20,305 nt of DNA from Clostridia bacterium (GTDB lineage: Bacteria; Bacillota; Clostridia; Christensenellales; UBA1242): NCBI GenBank assembly GCA_900768425.1, contig CAAGCR010000046.1:1-20305 (forward strand), read 5' to 3'. Every line of letters begins with the position of its first letter. Positions within the stretch are counted from its first letter, which is position 1. The notes under the pieces are model-generated. The model searched no databases and was not told where the DNA came from. It saw nothing but the letters and a program-made list of their open reading frames with translations. Below, in pieces: positions 13,922 through 20,305 of this stretch. The translations under genes and the position numbers were made by a program.

Positions 13922-15184
13922 ATGGAAACAAGAGTGCCATTAGCAGAGCGTATGCGTCCTCGTGTTCTATCGGAATTTGTTGGACAAAAGCATATAATAG
14001 GAAAAAATATGCTCCTAAGGCGAGCCATAGAAATGGGCGAGGTTGGGAGTTGCATTTTTTATGGTCCGCCAGGTACTGGAAAAACCACACTGGCAAATAT
14101 AATAGCCAAAAACTTAAATGGTAATTTTAGAAAACTAAACGCGGTATCAAGTGGCGTTGGCGAAGCCAAAGAAATTATAAACGAAGCCAAAAAGAATAAA
14201 TTGCAATATGGCATACAAACATATCTACTTTTAGATGAATGCCACAGATGGAACAAAGCACAAAGTGATTCTGTTCTTGCAGCAATAGAAGATGGCAGTA
14301 TAATTTTTATAGGCTCAACCACCGAAAACCCTTTTACAAGTATGACACGAGCAATCGTATCTCGGTGCAGAGTTTTTGAATTTATGCCAATTCAAGAAGC
14401 CGACATTATTGAATGTTTAAAAAGAGCAATAGAAGATAAAGAACGCGGTTTGGGTGAGTATAAAATTGACATAAGTGAAGAAGCTTTAAAACATTTCTCA
14501 TGGGCAAGTTCAGGTGATGTGAGAATGGTTTTAAACTCTTTGGAATTAGCGGTGAGAACAACTCCTGCCAATTCTGATGGAGTAATAGTCGTTGATCTTA
14601 CCGTTGCTGAGCAATCAATACAAAAAAAAGCACTTAGCATTGATGAAACGCAATATTATGATATATTGAGTTCATTTTGCAAAAGTATTCGTGGTAGTGA
14701 TACCGATGCCGCATTGTATTATAGTCAACGTTTAATTCTTGCCGGTTGTGACCCAATGCTTATTGCCCGCCGACTTGTTGCTCATGCAAGCGAAGATATT
14801 GGAATGGCAGATAGCAATGCACTTTTACTAGCCACATCGGCAATGTATGCCGTTGAAAAAATGGGAGTGCCGGAAGGGTTAATTCCACTGTCGCACGCAA
14901 TAATATATGCTTGCGAAGCAGAAAAATCTAACTCTGTTGTAGTTGCTATGAATATGGCTCGCGATGATGCAGAAAATGTAAAAGATGATAACATTCCAAA
15001 TCATTTAAAAAATCATCCAAGCATTAACGGGCCAAAGGTAGCATATAAATATCCTCACGATTATGGCGGATATGTTAAACAGCAATATTTACCAAATGCA
15101 TTAAAGGATAGAATTTATTACACCCCAAGCAACAATGGTAAAGAAAAAAATTTAATAAGAAAAAAATTTAAGGAGAATAAGTAA
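13922..15184 (+). CDS. rarA: replication-associated recombination protein A (AAA+ ATPase, MgsA/WRNIP1 family)
   Basis: Cytoplasmic DNA-dependent ATPase that acts at stalled replication forks (family knowledge). 420 residues, normal for RarA. The start METRVPLAERMRP is the conserved beginning of the family; the in-frame ATG at 13892 falls inside the promoter and is rejected. Visible motifs: GQKHIIG, Walker A GPPGTGKTT (residues 48-56), Walker B LLLDECHRW (Asp105, Glu106), sensor-1 STTENP, arginine-finger region AIVSRCRVFEF. The C-terminal helical tetramerisation part includes DPMLIARRLVAHASEDIG and the YKYPHDYGGYV signature. There is no ribosome site, and the promoter predicts an almost leaderless mRNA. 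The next gene begins one base after the stop. Confidence 0.96.
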   Translation: METRVPLAERMRPRVLSEFVGQKHIIGKNMLLRRAIEMGEVGSCIFYGPPGTGKTTLANIIAKNLNGNFRKLNAVSSGVGEAKEIINEAKKNKLQYGIQTYLLLDECHRWNKAQSDSVLAAIEDGSIIFIGSTTENPFTSMTRAIVSRCRVFEFMPIQEADIIECLKRAIEDKERGLGEYKIDISEEALKHFSWASSGDVRMVLNSLELAVRTTPANSDGVIVVDLTVAEQSIQKKALSIDETQYYDILSSFCKSIRGSDTDAALYYSQRLILAGCDPMLIARRLVAHASEDIGMADSNALLLATSAMYAVEKMGVPEGLIPLSHAIIYACEAEKSNSVVVAMNMARDDAENVKDDNIPNHLKNHPSINGPKVAYKYPHDYGGYVKQQYLPNALKDRIYYTPSNNGKEKNLIRKKFKENK

Positions 15185-15185
15185 T

Positions 15186-15947
15186 ATGTTAAAATTTATA
15201 GGTACAGGTAGTGCATTTAATCAAGATTTAGGAAACACATCTGCATATATTAAAGATGGCGAAACCTTACTTTTAATAGATTGCGGTGAAACAGTATTTC
15301 AAAGAATTAAAGAAATCAAACTTTTAGATGATGTTAAAAAAGTATATATAGCAATCACTCATAACCACTCAGACCATATTGGCAGTTTAGGTTCTTTGGT
15401 TGAATATTTATATTTTGTTAAAGAAATAGTACCAAACTTTGTTTTAGCAAATGGAGATTCTGCCGAAGCGCAAGAAAAAGCGTTAAGAGATTATTTAACT
15501 TCAATAGATATTTCGGAAGAACAATATGACTTCGCATATGGAGATATGATGGAAGATGTTTTGCCAAACTTGTTAAAATGTGAAATGCCACAAGTAAAAC
15601 ACTCAAAACGTATAACAAGTTATGCTTTGGAATTATATTTTAAAGATTTTATAGTATATTATACAGGTGACCAAAACGACCTATCATACTTAAAGAAAAT
15701 TGCTAAAAAATTAAAGAAAAATGATTTAGTATATACCGATTGTTCACTTCGTGATTATAAAAATCGTATTCATGTAACACTAGCAGAGCTTGAAGAAATA
15801 TTTGCCGAAGAACAAAGAAGCAATGTTACTTGTATGCATTTTGAAAACTTTAACACATATTCAGAAGCAAAAAATGCAGGCTTTAAAGTAGCAAATAAAG
15901 AACTTTCAAAAGAAGAAATTTTAAAACGCATAGCAGAGCATAATTAA
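15186..15947 (+). CDS. metallo-beta-lactamase-fold hydrolase (RNase Z-like group)
   Basis: 253 residues, cytoplasmic. The MBL metal motif is H59-N-H61-S-D63-H64 (ITHNHSDHIGSL). Further ligand candidates are His at VKHSKR, Asp in YYTGDQND and the final His in CMHFEN; the order fits a binuclear zinc hydrolase. The N-terminus MLKFIGTGSAF and the NTSAYIKDG strand are typical of RNase Z and related phosphodiesterases, but the protein is shorter than RNase Z and lacks an obvious exosite arm, so substrate is not assigned. AAGGAG lies ten bases before the ATG. It forms an operon with rarA (one-base gap) and ends at a long terminator. Confidence 0.88.
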   Translation: MLKFIGTGSAFNQDLGNTSAYIKDGETLLLIDCGETVFQRIKEIKLLDDVKKVYIAITHNHSDHIGSLGSLVEYLYFVKEIVPNFVLANGDSAEAQEKALRDYLTSIDISEEQYDFAYGDMMEDVLPNLLKCEMPQVKHSKRITSYALELYFKDFIVYYTGDQNDLSYLKKIAKKLKKNDLVYTDCSLRDYKNRIHVTLAELEEIFAEEQRSNVTCMHFENFNTYSEAKNAGFKVANKELSKEEILKRIAEHN

Positions 15948-15957
15948 TAAAAATCTC

Positions 15958-16008
15958 AAAAATATGCTAATTTTTGCATTATATTTGCAAAAATTAGCAT
16001 ATTTTTTT
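15958..16008 (+). terminator. intrinsic terminator of the rarA operon
   Basis: A perfect 21-bp stem (arms 15958-15978 and 15986-16006, inner part ATTTTTGCA/TGCAAAAAT) with loop TTATATT, running into T residues. AT-rich arms make it effective in both directions. Confidence 0.88.
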
Positions 16009-16221
16009 ATATTTTTGATAAACAATACAAGAGAAAATCTATTGGTTAAATTTTAAAATATCTAAATAATTTCAATTATTTAATGTGGAATTGAATAGTA
16101 TATACTAAGTGATGTTAAAATTTGAAAAAGTCAAATTTTAAGTTGCTAAATTATCCCAACATAGAAATTTTTTATATGTATTAGCCATTAAAAAATATTT
16201 ATTCTAATAAAATATTATTAA
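16009..16221. other. AT-rich intergenic region
   Basis: About 210 bases with no supported ORF. A short inverted sequence, TCAAATTTTAAG near 16132 with preceding AAAATTTGA, could form a small hairpin. Nothing else stands out before the Nudix promoter. Confidence 0.5.
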
Positions 16222-16251
16222 TTGACATTTTATGTTTTAATTAATTATAAT
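16222..16251 (+). promoter_or_regulatory. promoter of the Nudix gene, predicted leaderless
   Basis: TTGACA (16222-16227), 18-base spacer, TATAAT (16246-16251). The expected start base is 16258, the A of the ATG. A TTG at 16222 could extend the reading frame but it is part of the -35 box. Confidence 0.8.
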
Positions 16252-16257
16252 AAATAT

Positions 16258-16686
16258 ATGGAAGAAAAGATTATAAAAGCGGGTTGCTTTTTGATAAATG
16301 TAAAAGAAAAATCAGTTGCATTAGTATATAGAGAAAAGCAAAAAGACTATAGTTTTCCAAAAGGACATTTAGAAAATAACGAAACCATTGAACAATGTGC
16401 AATTAGAGAAACCGAAGAAGAAACAAAAAGATGTCCTTTAATTTTAAACAGTTTCGAACCTTTTGTAGAAAAGTATATATCTTCAAGGGGAGAAAATTGT
16501 GTTTGCTATATGTATTATGCCATAGATAATGGACAGAGTATAAATTCATCAACAGATACTCATAAAACATTTTTTATTCCTTTTGATGATGTTGAAAAAA
16601 CTTTGTCTTACCAAAGTTTAAAAGATATGTGGAATATTGTAAAATCAAATATTATAAAAATAGCAGATAGTTGCTCAAATAAATAG
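16258..16686 (+). CDS. Nudix hydrolase
   Basis: 142 residues, cytoplasmic; Nudix enzymes hydrolyse nucleoside diphosphates linked to another group using Mg2+ or Mn2+. The Nudix box is present from G36: GHLENNE, then seven residues, then R50-E51-T-E-E54-E55, so the metal-binding Glu residues are kept. Thr52 and Thr56 replace the usual aliphatic residue and Gly. SFPKGHLE is typical of the MutT/Ap4A-hydrolase-like group, and REKQKDYSFPKG resembles diadenosine polyphosphate hydrolases, but substrate is not fixed. The ATG at 16258 is chosen because the promoter overlaps any earlier start. There is no ribosome site. The TAG stop is inside the 5' arm of the terminator. Confidence 0.9.
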   Translation: MEEKIIKAGCFLINVKEKSVALVYREKQKDYSFPKGHLENNETIEQCAIRETEEETKRCPLILNSFEPFVEKYISSRGENCVCYMYYAIDNGQSINSSTDTHKTFFIPFDDVEKTLSYQSLKDMWNIVKSNIIKIADSCSNK

Positions 16687-16728
16687 GGTAAATTTTGCAT
16701 TATATATGCAAATTTGCCTTATTTTTTT
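16682..16728 (+). terminator. intrinsic terminator overlapping the Nudix stop codon
   Basis: AATAGGGTAAATTTTGCA pairs imperfectly with TGCAAATTTGCCTTATT, loop TTATATA, then a T7 run. Loop, inner stem and tail closely resemble the terminator at 15958-16008. Confidence 0.82.
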
Positions 16729-16845
16729 ATATTTTTTAGAAATTTTTAACCAATTAATAAAAATTATTTAATTTGCAATAAAAGTTTGTTTATGTTTAAT
16801 ATTTTAAAAATTATGTTATTTTTTATTTAGCTTTTTTTGTTTTAC

Positions 16846-16874
16846 TTGACTTTTACGCATAATATTTCTACAAT
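16846..16874 (+). promoter_or_regulatory. promoter of glnS
   Basis: TTGACT (16846-16851), 17-base spacer, TACAAT (16869-16874). Start near 16881; leader of about 23 bases with ribosome site AAGAGG six bases before the ATG. No T-box leader is present. Confidence 0.8.
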
Positions 16875-16903
16875 ATGTACAATTAAATATTAAGAGGTAT
16901 ACT

Positions 16904-18583
16904 ATGATAGATTTAGACAAAATTGAACCATCTAACTTTATAGAAGATGAAATACTAGCAGACTTAAAAGCGGGCAGAGCAAAAGAAGTAATCACTCGTT
17001 GCCCACCAGAGCCAAGCGGTTATTGGCATATTGGTCATTGCAAAGCATGGATGATAGACTTTGAAACAGCTATCAAATTTGGTGGTTACACTTATTTAAG
17101 AATGGATGATACAAACCCAAGTCGTGAACAAGGCGAGTTTGCCGATAGTTATCTTGCCGACCTAAAATGGTTAGGCTATACTCCAAAAGCAATGATTTTT
17201 GCCAGCGAAGCATATTTTGATAAAATTTACGAAATAGCCGAACAAATGATAATGGACGGCTATGCCTATGTTGATGAATTATCTCAGGAAGAACAACAAA
17301 ATCTAAAAGGAACATTAACCGAACCAGGTAAAAATAGTCCATTTAGAGATAGACCAAAAGAAGAAAGTTTGAAACTATTTAGAGAAATGAAAGCGGGCAA
17401 ATATCCAGACGGTTCTTTAACATTAAGAGCAAAAATTGATATGGCACATCCAAACATATTAATGCGTGACCCAATTATGTATAAAATTTCTCACGAGCCA
17501 CATTATAAAACAGGAGATAAGTGGTGCATTTATCCAATTTACGATTTTGCTCACCCAATGGAAGATGCCCTAGAAGGTGTAACATATAGTTTGTGCGACA
17601 TAACATTTAGAGTACATCGCGAACTATATGAATGGTTTATTGAACATGGTTGGAAAAAACCATATCCACCAAAGCAACGCGAATTCTCTACTCTAAATTT
17701 AGAGAACGTGTTATTAGGTAAAAGATACTTAAAAGCTCTAGTTAATTCGGGCAAGGTTTTAGGCTGGGACGACCCACGTTTTATGACAATAGTTGGTATG
17801 AAACGTAGAGGCTATACCGCTGATGGTGTAAAAAACTTCATTCGTAGTTGTGGTGTAGTTGCAAGCGAAAGCACAATTCCTTTCAGTTCGCTAGAACATT
17901 ATATTCGTGATGACTTAAACAAAGTTGCCACTAGAGCAATGGTTGTTTTAGACCCATTAAAAGTTATAATTGAAAACTATCCGGAAGACAAAACCGAAAC
18001 AATAGAAATTGATAATAATCCAAATGATGAAAATGCAGGCAAACATACTGGCTTGTTTGGCAGAGAAATTTATATTGAACAAGAAGATTTTGCCCTTAAC
18101 CCACCACCAAAATATAATCGTTTAACCCTAGGCGGAATGGTTCGCCTTAAAGGTGCATATATAATTAAATGTAACGATGTTGTATATAAAGAAGATGGCA
18201 CAATGGATTATCTAAAATGCGAATATATAGAAGGAACAAAAAGCGGACAAGATAATAGTGGCATAAAAGTAAAAGGTACAATTCATTTTGTAGCAAAAGA
18301 AAATGCATTTACTTGTACAATCCGTAATTTTAAAAATTTGGTTAAAGATGAATACCTATGGCCAAGCAAAGCACTTGCATCAGGTGTAAGCATAGACGAA
18401 ATTCTAGAACCAAACTCCTTGGTGGAAACTATAGCACTAGCCGAAAACTTCTTAAAAGAAGCAAAACCATACGATAAATTCCAATTTATGCGTAAAGGTT
18501 ACTATGCTTTAGATAAAGATTCAACCAAAGATAACTATATCTTCAACTCAACAATTTCTCTAAAAGACGGCTTTAAAAAATAA
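16904..18583 (+). CDS. glnS: glutaminyl-tRNA synthetase
   Basis: Cytoplasmic class I enzyme that charges tRNA-Gln with glutamine. 559 residues, close to E. coli GlnRS, and collinear with it: PPEPSGYWHIGH with HIGH at residues 42-45, LRMDDTNPSREQ, YPIYDFAHPMEDALEGVTYSL, GWDDPRFMTIVGMKRRGYT, then the beta-barrel anticodon-binding part (RAMVVLDPLKVIIENY, VRLKGAYIIK, VKGTIHFV) to the end. The KMSKS-equivalent reads LLGKR (270-274) where GlnRS normally has MSKR, so Ser is replaced by Gly; the Lys is kept. There is no YqeY extension. Many Bacillota lack GlnRS and use GatCAB amidation, so its presence is informative. A non-discriminating GluRS is less likely because of the GlnRS-type DALEGVTYSL segment and C-terminal barrels. 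Confidence 0.94.
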   Translation: MIDLDKIEPSNFIEDEILADLKAGRAKEVITRCPPEPSGYWHIGHCKAWMIDFETAIKFGGYTYLRMDDTNPSREQGEFADSYLADLKWLGYTPKAMIFASEAYFDKIYEIAEQMIMDGYAYVDELSQEEQQNLKGTLTEPGKNSPFRDRPKEESLKLFREMKAGKYPDGSLTLRAKIDMAHPNILMRDPIMYKISHEPHYKTGDKWCIYPIYDFAHPMEDALEGVTYSLCDITFRVHRELYEWFIEHGWKKPYPPKQREFSTLNLENVLLGKRYLKALVNSGKVLGWDDPRFMTIVGMKRRGYTADGVKNFIRSCGVVASESTIPFSSLEHYIRDDLNKVATRAMVVLDPLKVIIENYPEDKTETIEIDNNPNDENAGKHTGLFGREIYIEQEDFALNPPPKYNRLTLGGMVRLKGAYIIKCNDVVYKEDGTMDYLKCEYIEGTKSGQDNSGIKVKGTIHFVAKENAFTCTIRNFKNLVKDEYLWPSKALASGVSIDEILEPNSLVETIALAENFLKEAKPYDKFQFMRKGYYALDKDSTKDNYIFNSTISLKDGFKK

Positions 18584-18590
18584 TCAAATC

Positions 18591-18634
18591 AAAATGCAGA
18601 CAAAACTTTCAAAAAGTTCAGTCTGCATTTTTTG
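18591..18634 (+). terminator. intrinsic terminator of glnS
   Basis: AAAATGCAGAC pairs with GTCTGCATTTT (11 bp), with an inner AACTTT/AAAGTT stem, followed by a T run. Confidence 0.9.
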
Positions 18635-18716
18635 TTTTCTTAATAAAACAAATTTGCAATTTTTAATTCACAGTTTTTAAAGTTGTGTCTATTATTTGAC
18701 ATTATTTTACATAATT

Positions 18717-18753
18717 TTGCAAATATTGACAAAAAAATTGCAAATATTTGACA
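18717..18753 (+). repeat. direct repeat TTGCAAATATT(T)GACA upstream of the lipid kinase
   Basis: The units at 18717-18731 and 18738-18753 differ by one inserted T and begin 21 bp apart, about two helical turns. The second unit ends in the -35 box of the predicted promoter. Confidence 0.6.
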
Positions 18754-18777
18754 CTTGTCTAAAAAAAGAAGTATGCT
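18748..18777 (+). promoter_or_regulatory. promoter of the lipid-kinase/acyltransferase operon
   Basis: TTGACA (18748-18753), 18-base spacer, TATGCT (18772-18777). Start near 18784; leader about 58 bases. Confidence 0.6.
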
Positions 18778-18797
18778 AACTTTGTTAGCAGTTTTTT
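18775..18797 (+). terminator. small terminator-like hairpin overlapping the promoter
   Basis: GCTAAC-TTT-GTTAGC, then AG and a T6 run. It overlaps the -10 box, so only its 3' half would be in the predicted transcript; it may instead stop read-through from glnS. Confidence 0.45.
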
Positions 18798-18841
18798 AAT
18801 AAATAGGAAAAGAGAATTGTTAAACATTAAAAGAGGTTAAA

Positions 18842-19738
18842 ATGAAACATATATTTATAATTAATGGTAAAAAAGAAGAAGCATATAATAAATTAAAGGA
18901 AGAACTAAGCAAGTTAGAAGGCATAGATTATGAAATTCATAAAACAACTGCCAGCAAAGAAGCAACTGCGTACATAAACGAATATTGCAAAAATAACGAA
19001 GGTGAAAAAGTGCGTTTTTATGCTTGTGGTGGTGATGGTACTGTGAACGAAGTCGCAAGTGCGGTTGCTTTTAAAGAAAATGTAAGTATGTCGGTTTATC
19101 CTTGTGGCACAGGCAATGATTTTGTAAAAACTTTTGGTGGCGCTGACAAGTTTTTAGATTTAAACAAACTTGTAAACGCAAAAGAAGAAAAAATTGACAT
19201 AATGAAAATAGGCGAGCATTATTCTATCAATGTTTGCAATTTTGGTTTTGATGCAACTGTGGCACTAACTGCTAACAAAGTAGCAGAAAAAGGTGGCAAA
19301 AAACCATATGTTAAAGGTGTGGTAAAGGCAATTTTTACTGCTCGTTATAACAAAATATTTGTTGAAGCAGATGGTGAAAAAATGAACAAAAAAAGTATGT
19401 TACTTTGCACACTTGCAAATGGTCAATATGTTGGCGGACAATTCCATTGTGCTCCAAAATCTAAATGCAATGATGGACTAATTGATGTTTGCTTAATTGA
19501 TAAAATGTGTCTGTTTAGATTTTTGAAAATTTTAAAACCATACACAAATGGCGAACATTTGGATAATAAAAAGTATGAAAAGTTTGTACATTATAAACAA
19601 TGTAAAAAAGTAAAAATATCATCTAAAAAAGATTTTTACATCTGCTTAGATGGTGAAATGGTTTACGGCAATAATTTTGAAGTAGAAATTTGTCCATCGG
19701 CTGTAAATTTTGCTATCCCTGAGGGTGCAAATGATTAA
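18842..19738 (+). CDS. diacylglycerol kinase-family lipid kinase (DgkB/YegS type)
   Basis: 298 residues, the usual size for soluble bacterial lipid kinases that phosphorylate diacylglycerol or a related lipid at the inner membrane face. The catalytic domain carries ACGGDGTVNEV (GGDGT 63-67) and YPCGTGNDFVK (GTGND 89-93). The C-terminal part has NFGFDATV, ANGQYVGGQFHCAPKSKCNDGLIDV and a LDGEMV strand, all collinear with DgkB/YegS. The substrate cannot be read from sequence; dgkB is the likely Gram-positive equivalent. AGAGG precedes the ATG by five bases. Its end overlaps the next start by eight bases; with a plsC-type gene there, the pair fits recycling of diacylglycerol into phosphatidic acid. 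Confidence 0.9.
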   Translation: MKHIFIINGKKEEAYNKLKEELSKLEGIDYEIHKTTASKEATAYINEYCKNNEGEKVRFYACGGDGTVNEVASAVAFKENVSMSVYPCGTGNDFVKTFGGADKFLDLNKLVNAKEEKIDIMKIGEHYSINVCNFGFDATVALTANKVAEKGGKKPYVKGVVKAIFTARYNKIFVEADGEKMNKKSMLLCTLANGQYVGGQFHCAPKSKCNDGLIDVCLIDKMCLFRFLKILKPYTNGEHLDNKKYEKFVHYKQCKKVKISSKKDFYICLDGEMVYGNNFEVEICPSAVNFAIPEGAND

Positions 19739-20305
19739 TTTAATAACGCTAATTTTGAGCATAGCACTTACAACAATTTGTTGTGTGTTTTGCAACCTTT
19801 TGCACACGTGGTATGACTTTTATATTCCAATTTTGCTAACTTTGGCTTTTTTTGTGGGTATTTTAATTGTATTTTTCACAATTTTGTTCATCATTTCGCG
19901 ATTTATCAATATAAACAAGCCCGTACAAAAACCAAAAAGATTTTTCATTGTTATGTTTAACCTTGTAAATGACTTTATCATCTTTTGGAGTGGGGCTAAA
20001 ATTAAGGTAACAGGAAAAGAAAAAATAAATAAAAATAAAAAATACTTATTTGTCTTGAATCATAACTCAAATTTTGATACAATGATATTATCGCATATTT
20101 TTAGAAATATGGATATAATCTATTTAAGCAAGCCAAGTAATTTAAAAATACCTATTGCGGGTGGATTTGTGCATAAATATGGTTATTTAGCAATAGATAG
20201 AGATAACAATCGTAATGCAATAGTTGCAATAACTCGTGCAAATATGCGCATAAAAGAAAATAATATGAGTGTTGGCATTTGCCCAGAAGGAACAAGAAAT
20301 AAAAC
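19731..20305 (+). CDS. 1-acyl-glycerol-3-phosphate acyltransferase, PlsC family (3' end outside window)
   Basis: About 191 residues are visible and the frame runs off the window end. The ATG at 19731 overlaps the kinase stop by eight bases and follows GAGGG by five bases. Two hydrophobic helices occupy residues ~1-20 and ~28-58. The acyltransferase block has the catalytic NHNSNFD motif (H-x4-D), the GGFVHKYGYLAIDRDNN segment and the substrate-binding PEGTRNK motif, the standard PlsC order. It would transfer an acyl chain to lysophosphatidic acid at the membrane. Long N-terminal helices are common in clostridial members. Translational coupling to the lipid kinase supports a joint phospholipid role; the full length cannot be judged. 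Confidence 0.9.
   Translation, partial: MINLITLILSIALTTICCVFCNLLHTWYDFYIPILLTLAFFVGILIVFFTILFIISRFININKPVQKPKRFFIVMFNLVNDFIIFWSGAKIKVTGKEKINKNKKYLFVLNHNSNFDTMILSHIFRNMDIIYLSKPSNLKIPIAGGFVHKYGYLAIDRDNNRNAIVAITRANMRIKENNMSVGICPEGTRNK

Noticed and set aside
16222..16257. TTG start extending the Nudix protein by twelve residues
   Set aside because: The TTG is the first triplet of the -35 box TTGACA, and the added residues are AT-rich noise.
1..20305. CRISPR array, insertion sequence, phage or toxin-antitoxin genes
   Set aside because: No regularly spaced repeats, transposase, integrase, capsid or toxin motif was found on either strand; the tRNA fragments alone do not prove an integrated element.

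Overview
The window is AT-rich, densely coded and bacterial. Stops are mostly TAA, several genes have AGGAG-type ribosome sites, and many genes end in A/T-rich hairpin terminators. tRNAs carry an encoded CCA. Lipoproteins have a Lys-rich n-region and a Cys lipobox. Together these suggest a low-GC Bacillota, probably an uncultivated gut-type Clostridia; this taxonomic guess is an inference from style, not from a marker match.

Layout. 1-3.6 kb: the C-terminal end of a beta-rich surface or secreted protein, a cardiolipin synthase on the minus strand, a small two-helix membrane protein of unknown role, and a doubtful 61-codon membrane ORF. 3.8-12.0 kb: the most interesting block. A NarL/LuxR-type response regulator (minus strand) is divergent from two lipoprotein genes. 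A third lipoprotein gene follows, and then two overlapping membrane sensor genes, the first a probable pseudokinase and the second an intact HisKA_3-type kinase. 12.0-13.55 kb: a broken gene remnant and a minus-strand tRNA operon (Gly-GCC, Cys-GCA, Leu-UAA) with partial tRNA copies and a 139-bp duplicated spacer. 13.9-20.3 kb: housekeeping genes, namely rarA, an MBL-fold hydrolase, a Nudix hydrolase, glnS, a diacylglycerol-kinase-family lipid kinase and the start of a plsC-type acyltransferase.

Main discovery. Two lipoprotein promoters carry the same pair of inverted repeats, GGAC-N4-GTCC, with centres 32 bp apart (about three helical turns). In both, the nearer repeat is centred about 42.5 bp upstream of the predicted transcription start of an extended -10 promoter that lacks a good -35. 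In the divergent region the farther repeat is centred at the same -42.5 position relative to the response regulator's own promoter. This geometry is what an activating NarL-type regulator would use. I infer one signalling circuit: sensor pair (9034-12002), regulator (3832-4443), lipoproteins (4605-8904), plus autoregulation.

Other points of interest: several genes are predicted to have leaderless or nearly leaderless mRNAs; the three lipoprotein genes share a signal-peptide segment that is nearly identical at DNA level in two of them; and the tRNA operon opens with a tRNA-Gly 5' half fused to a sequence that folds back on it.
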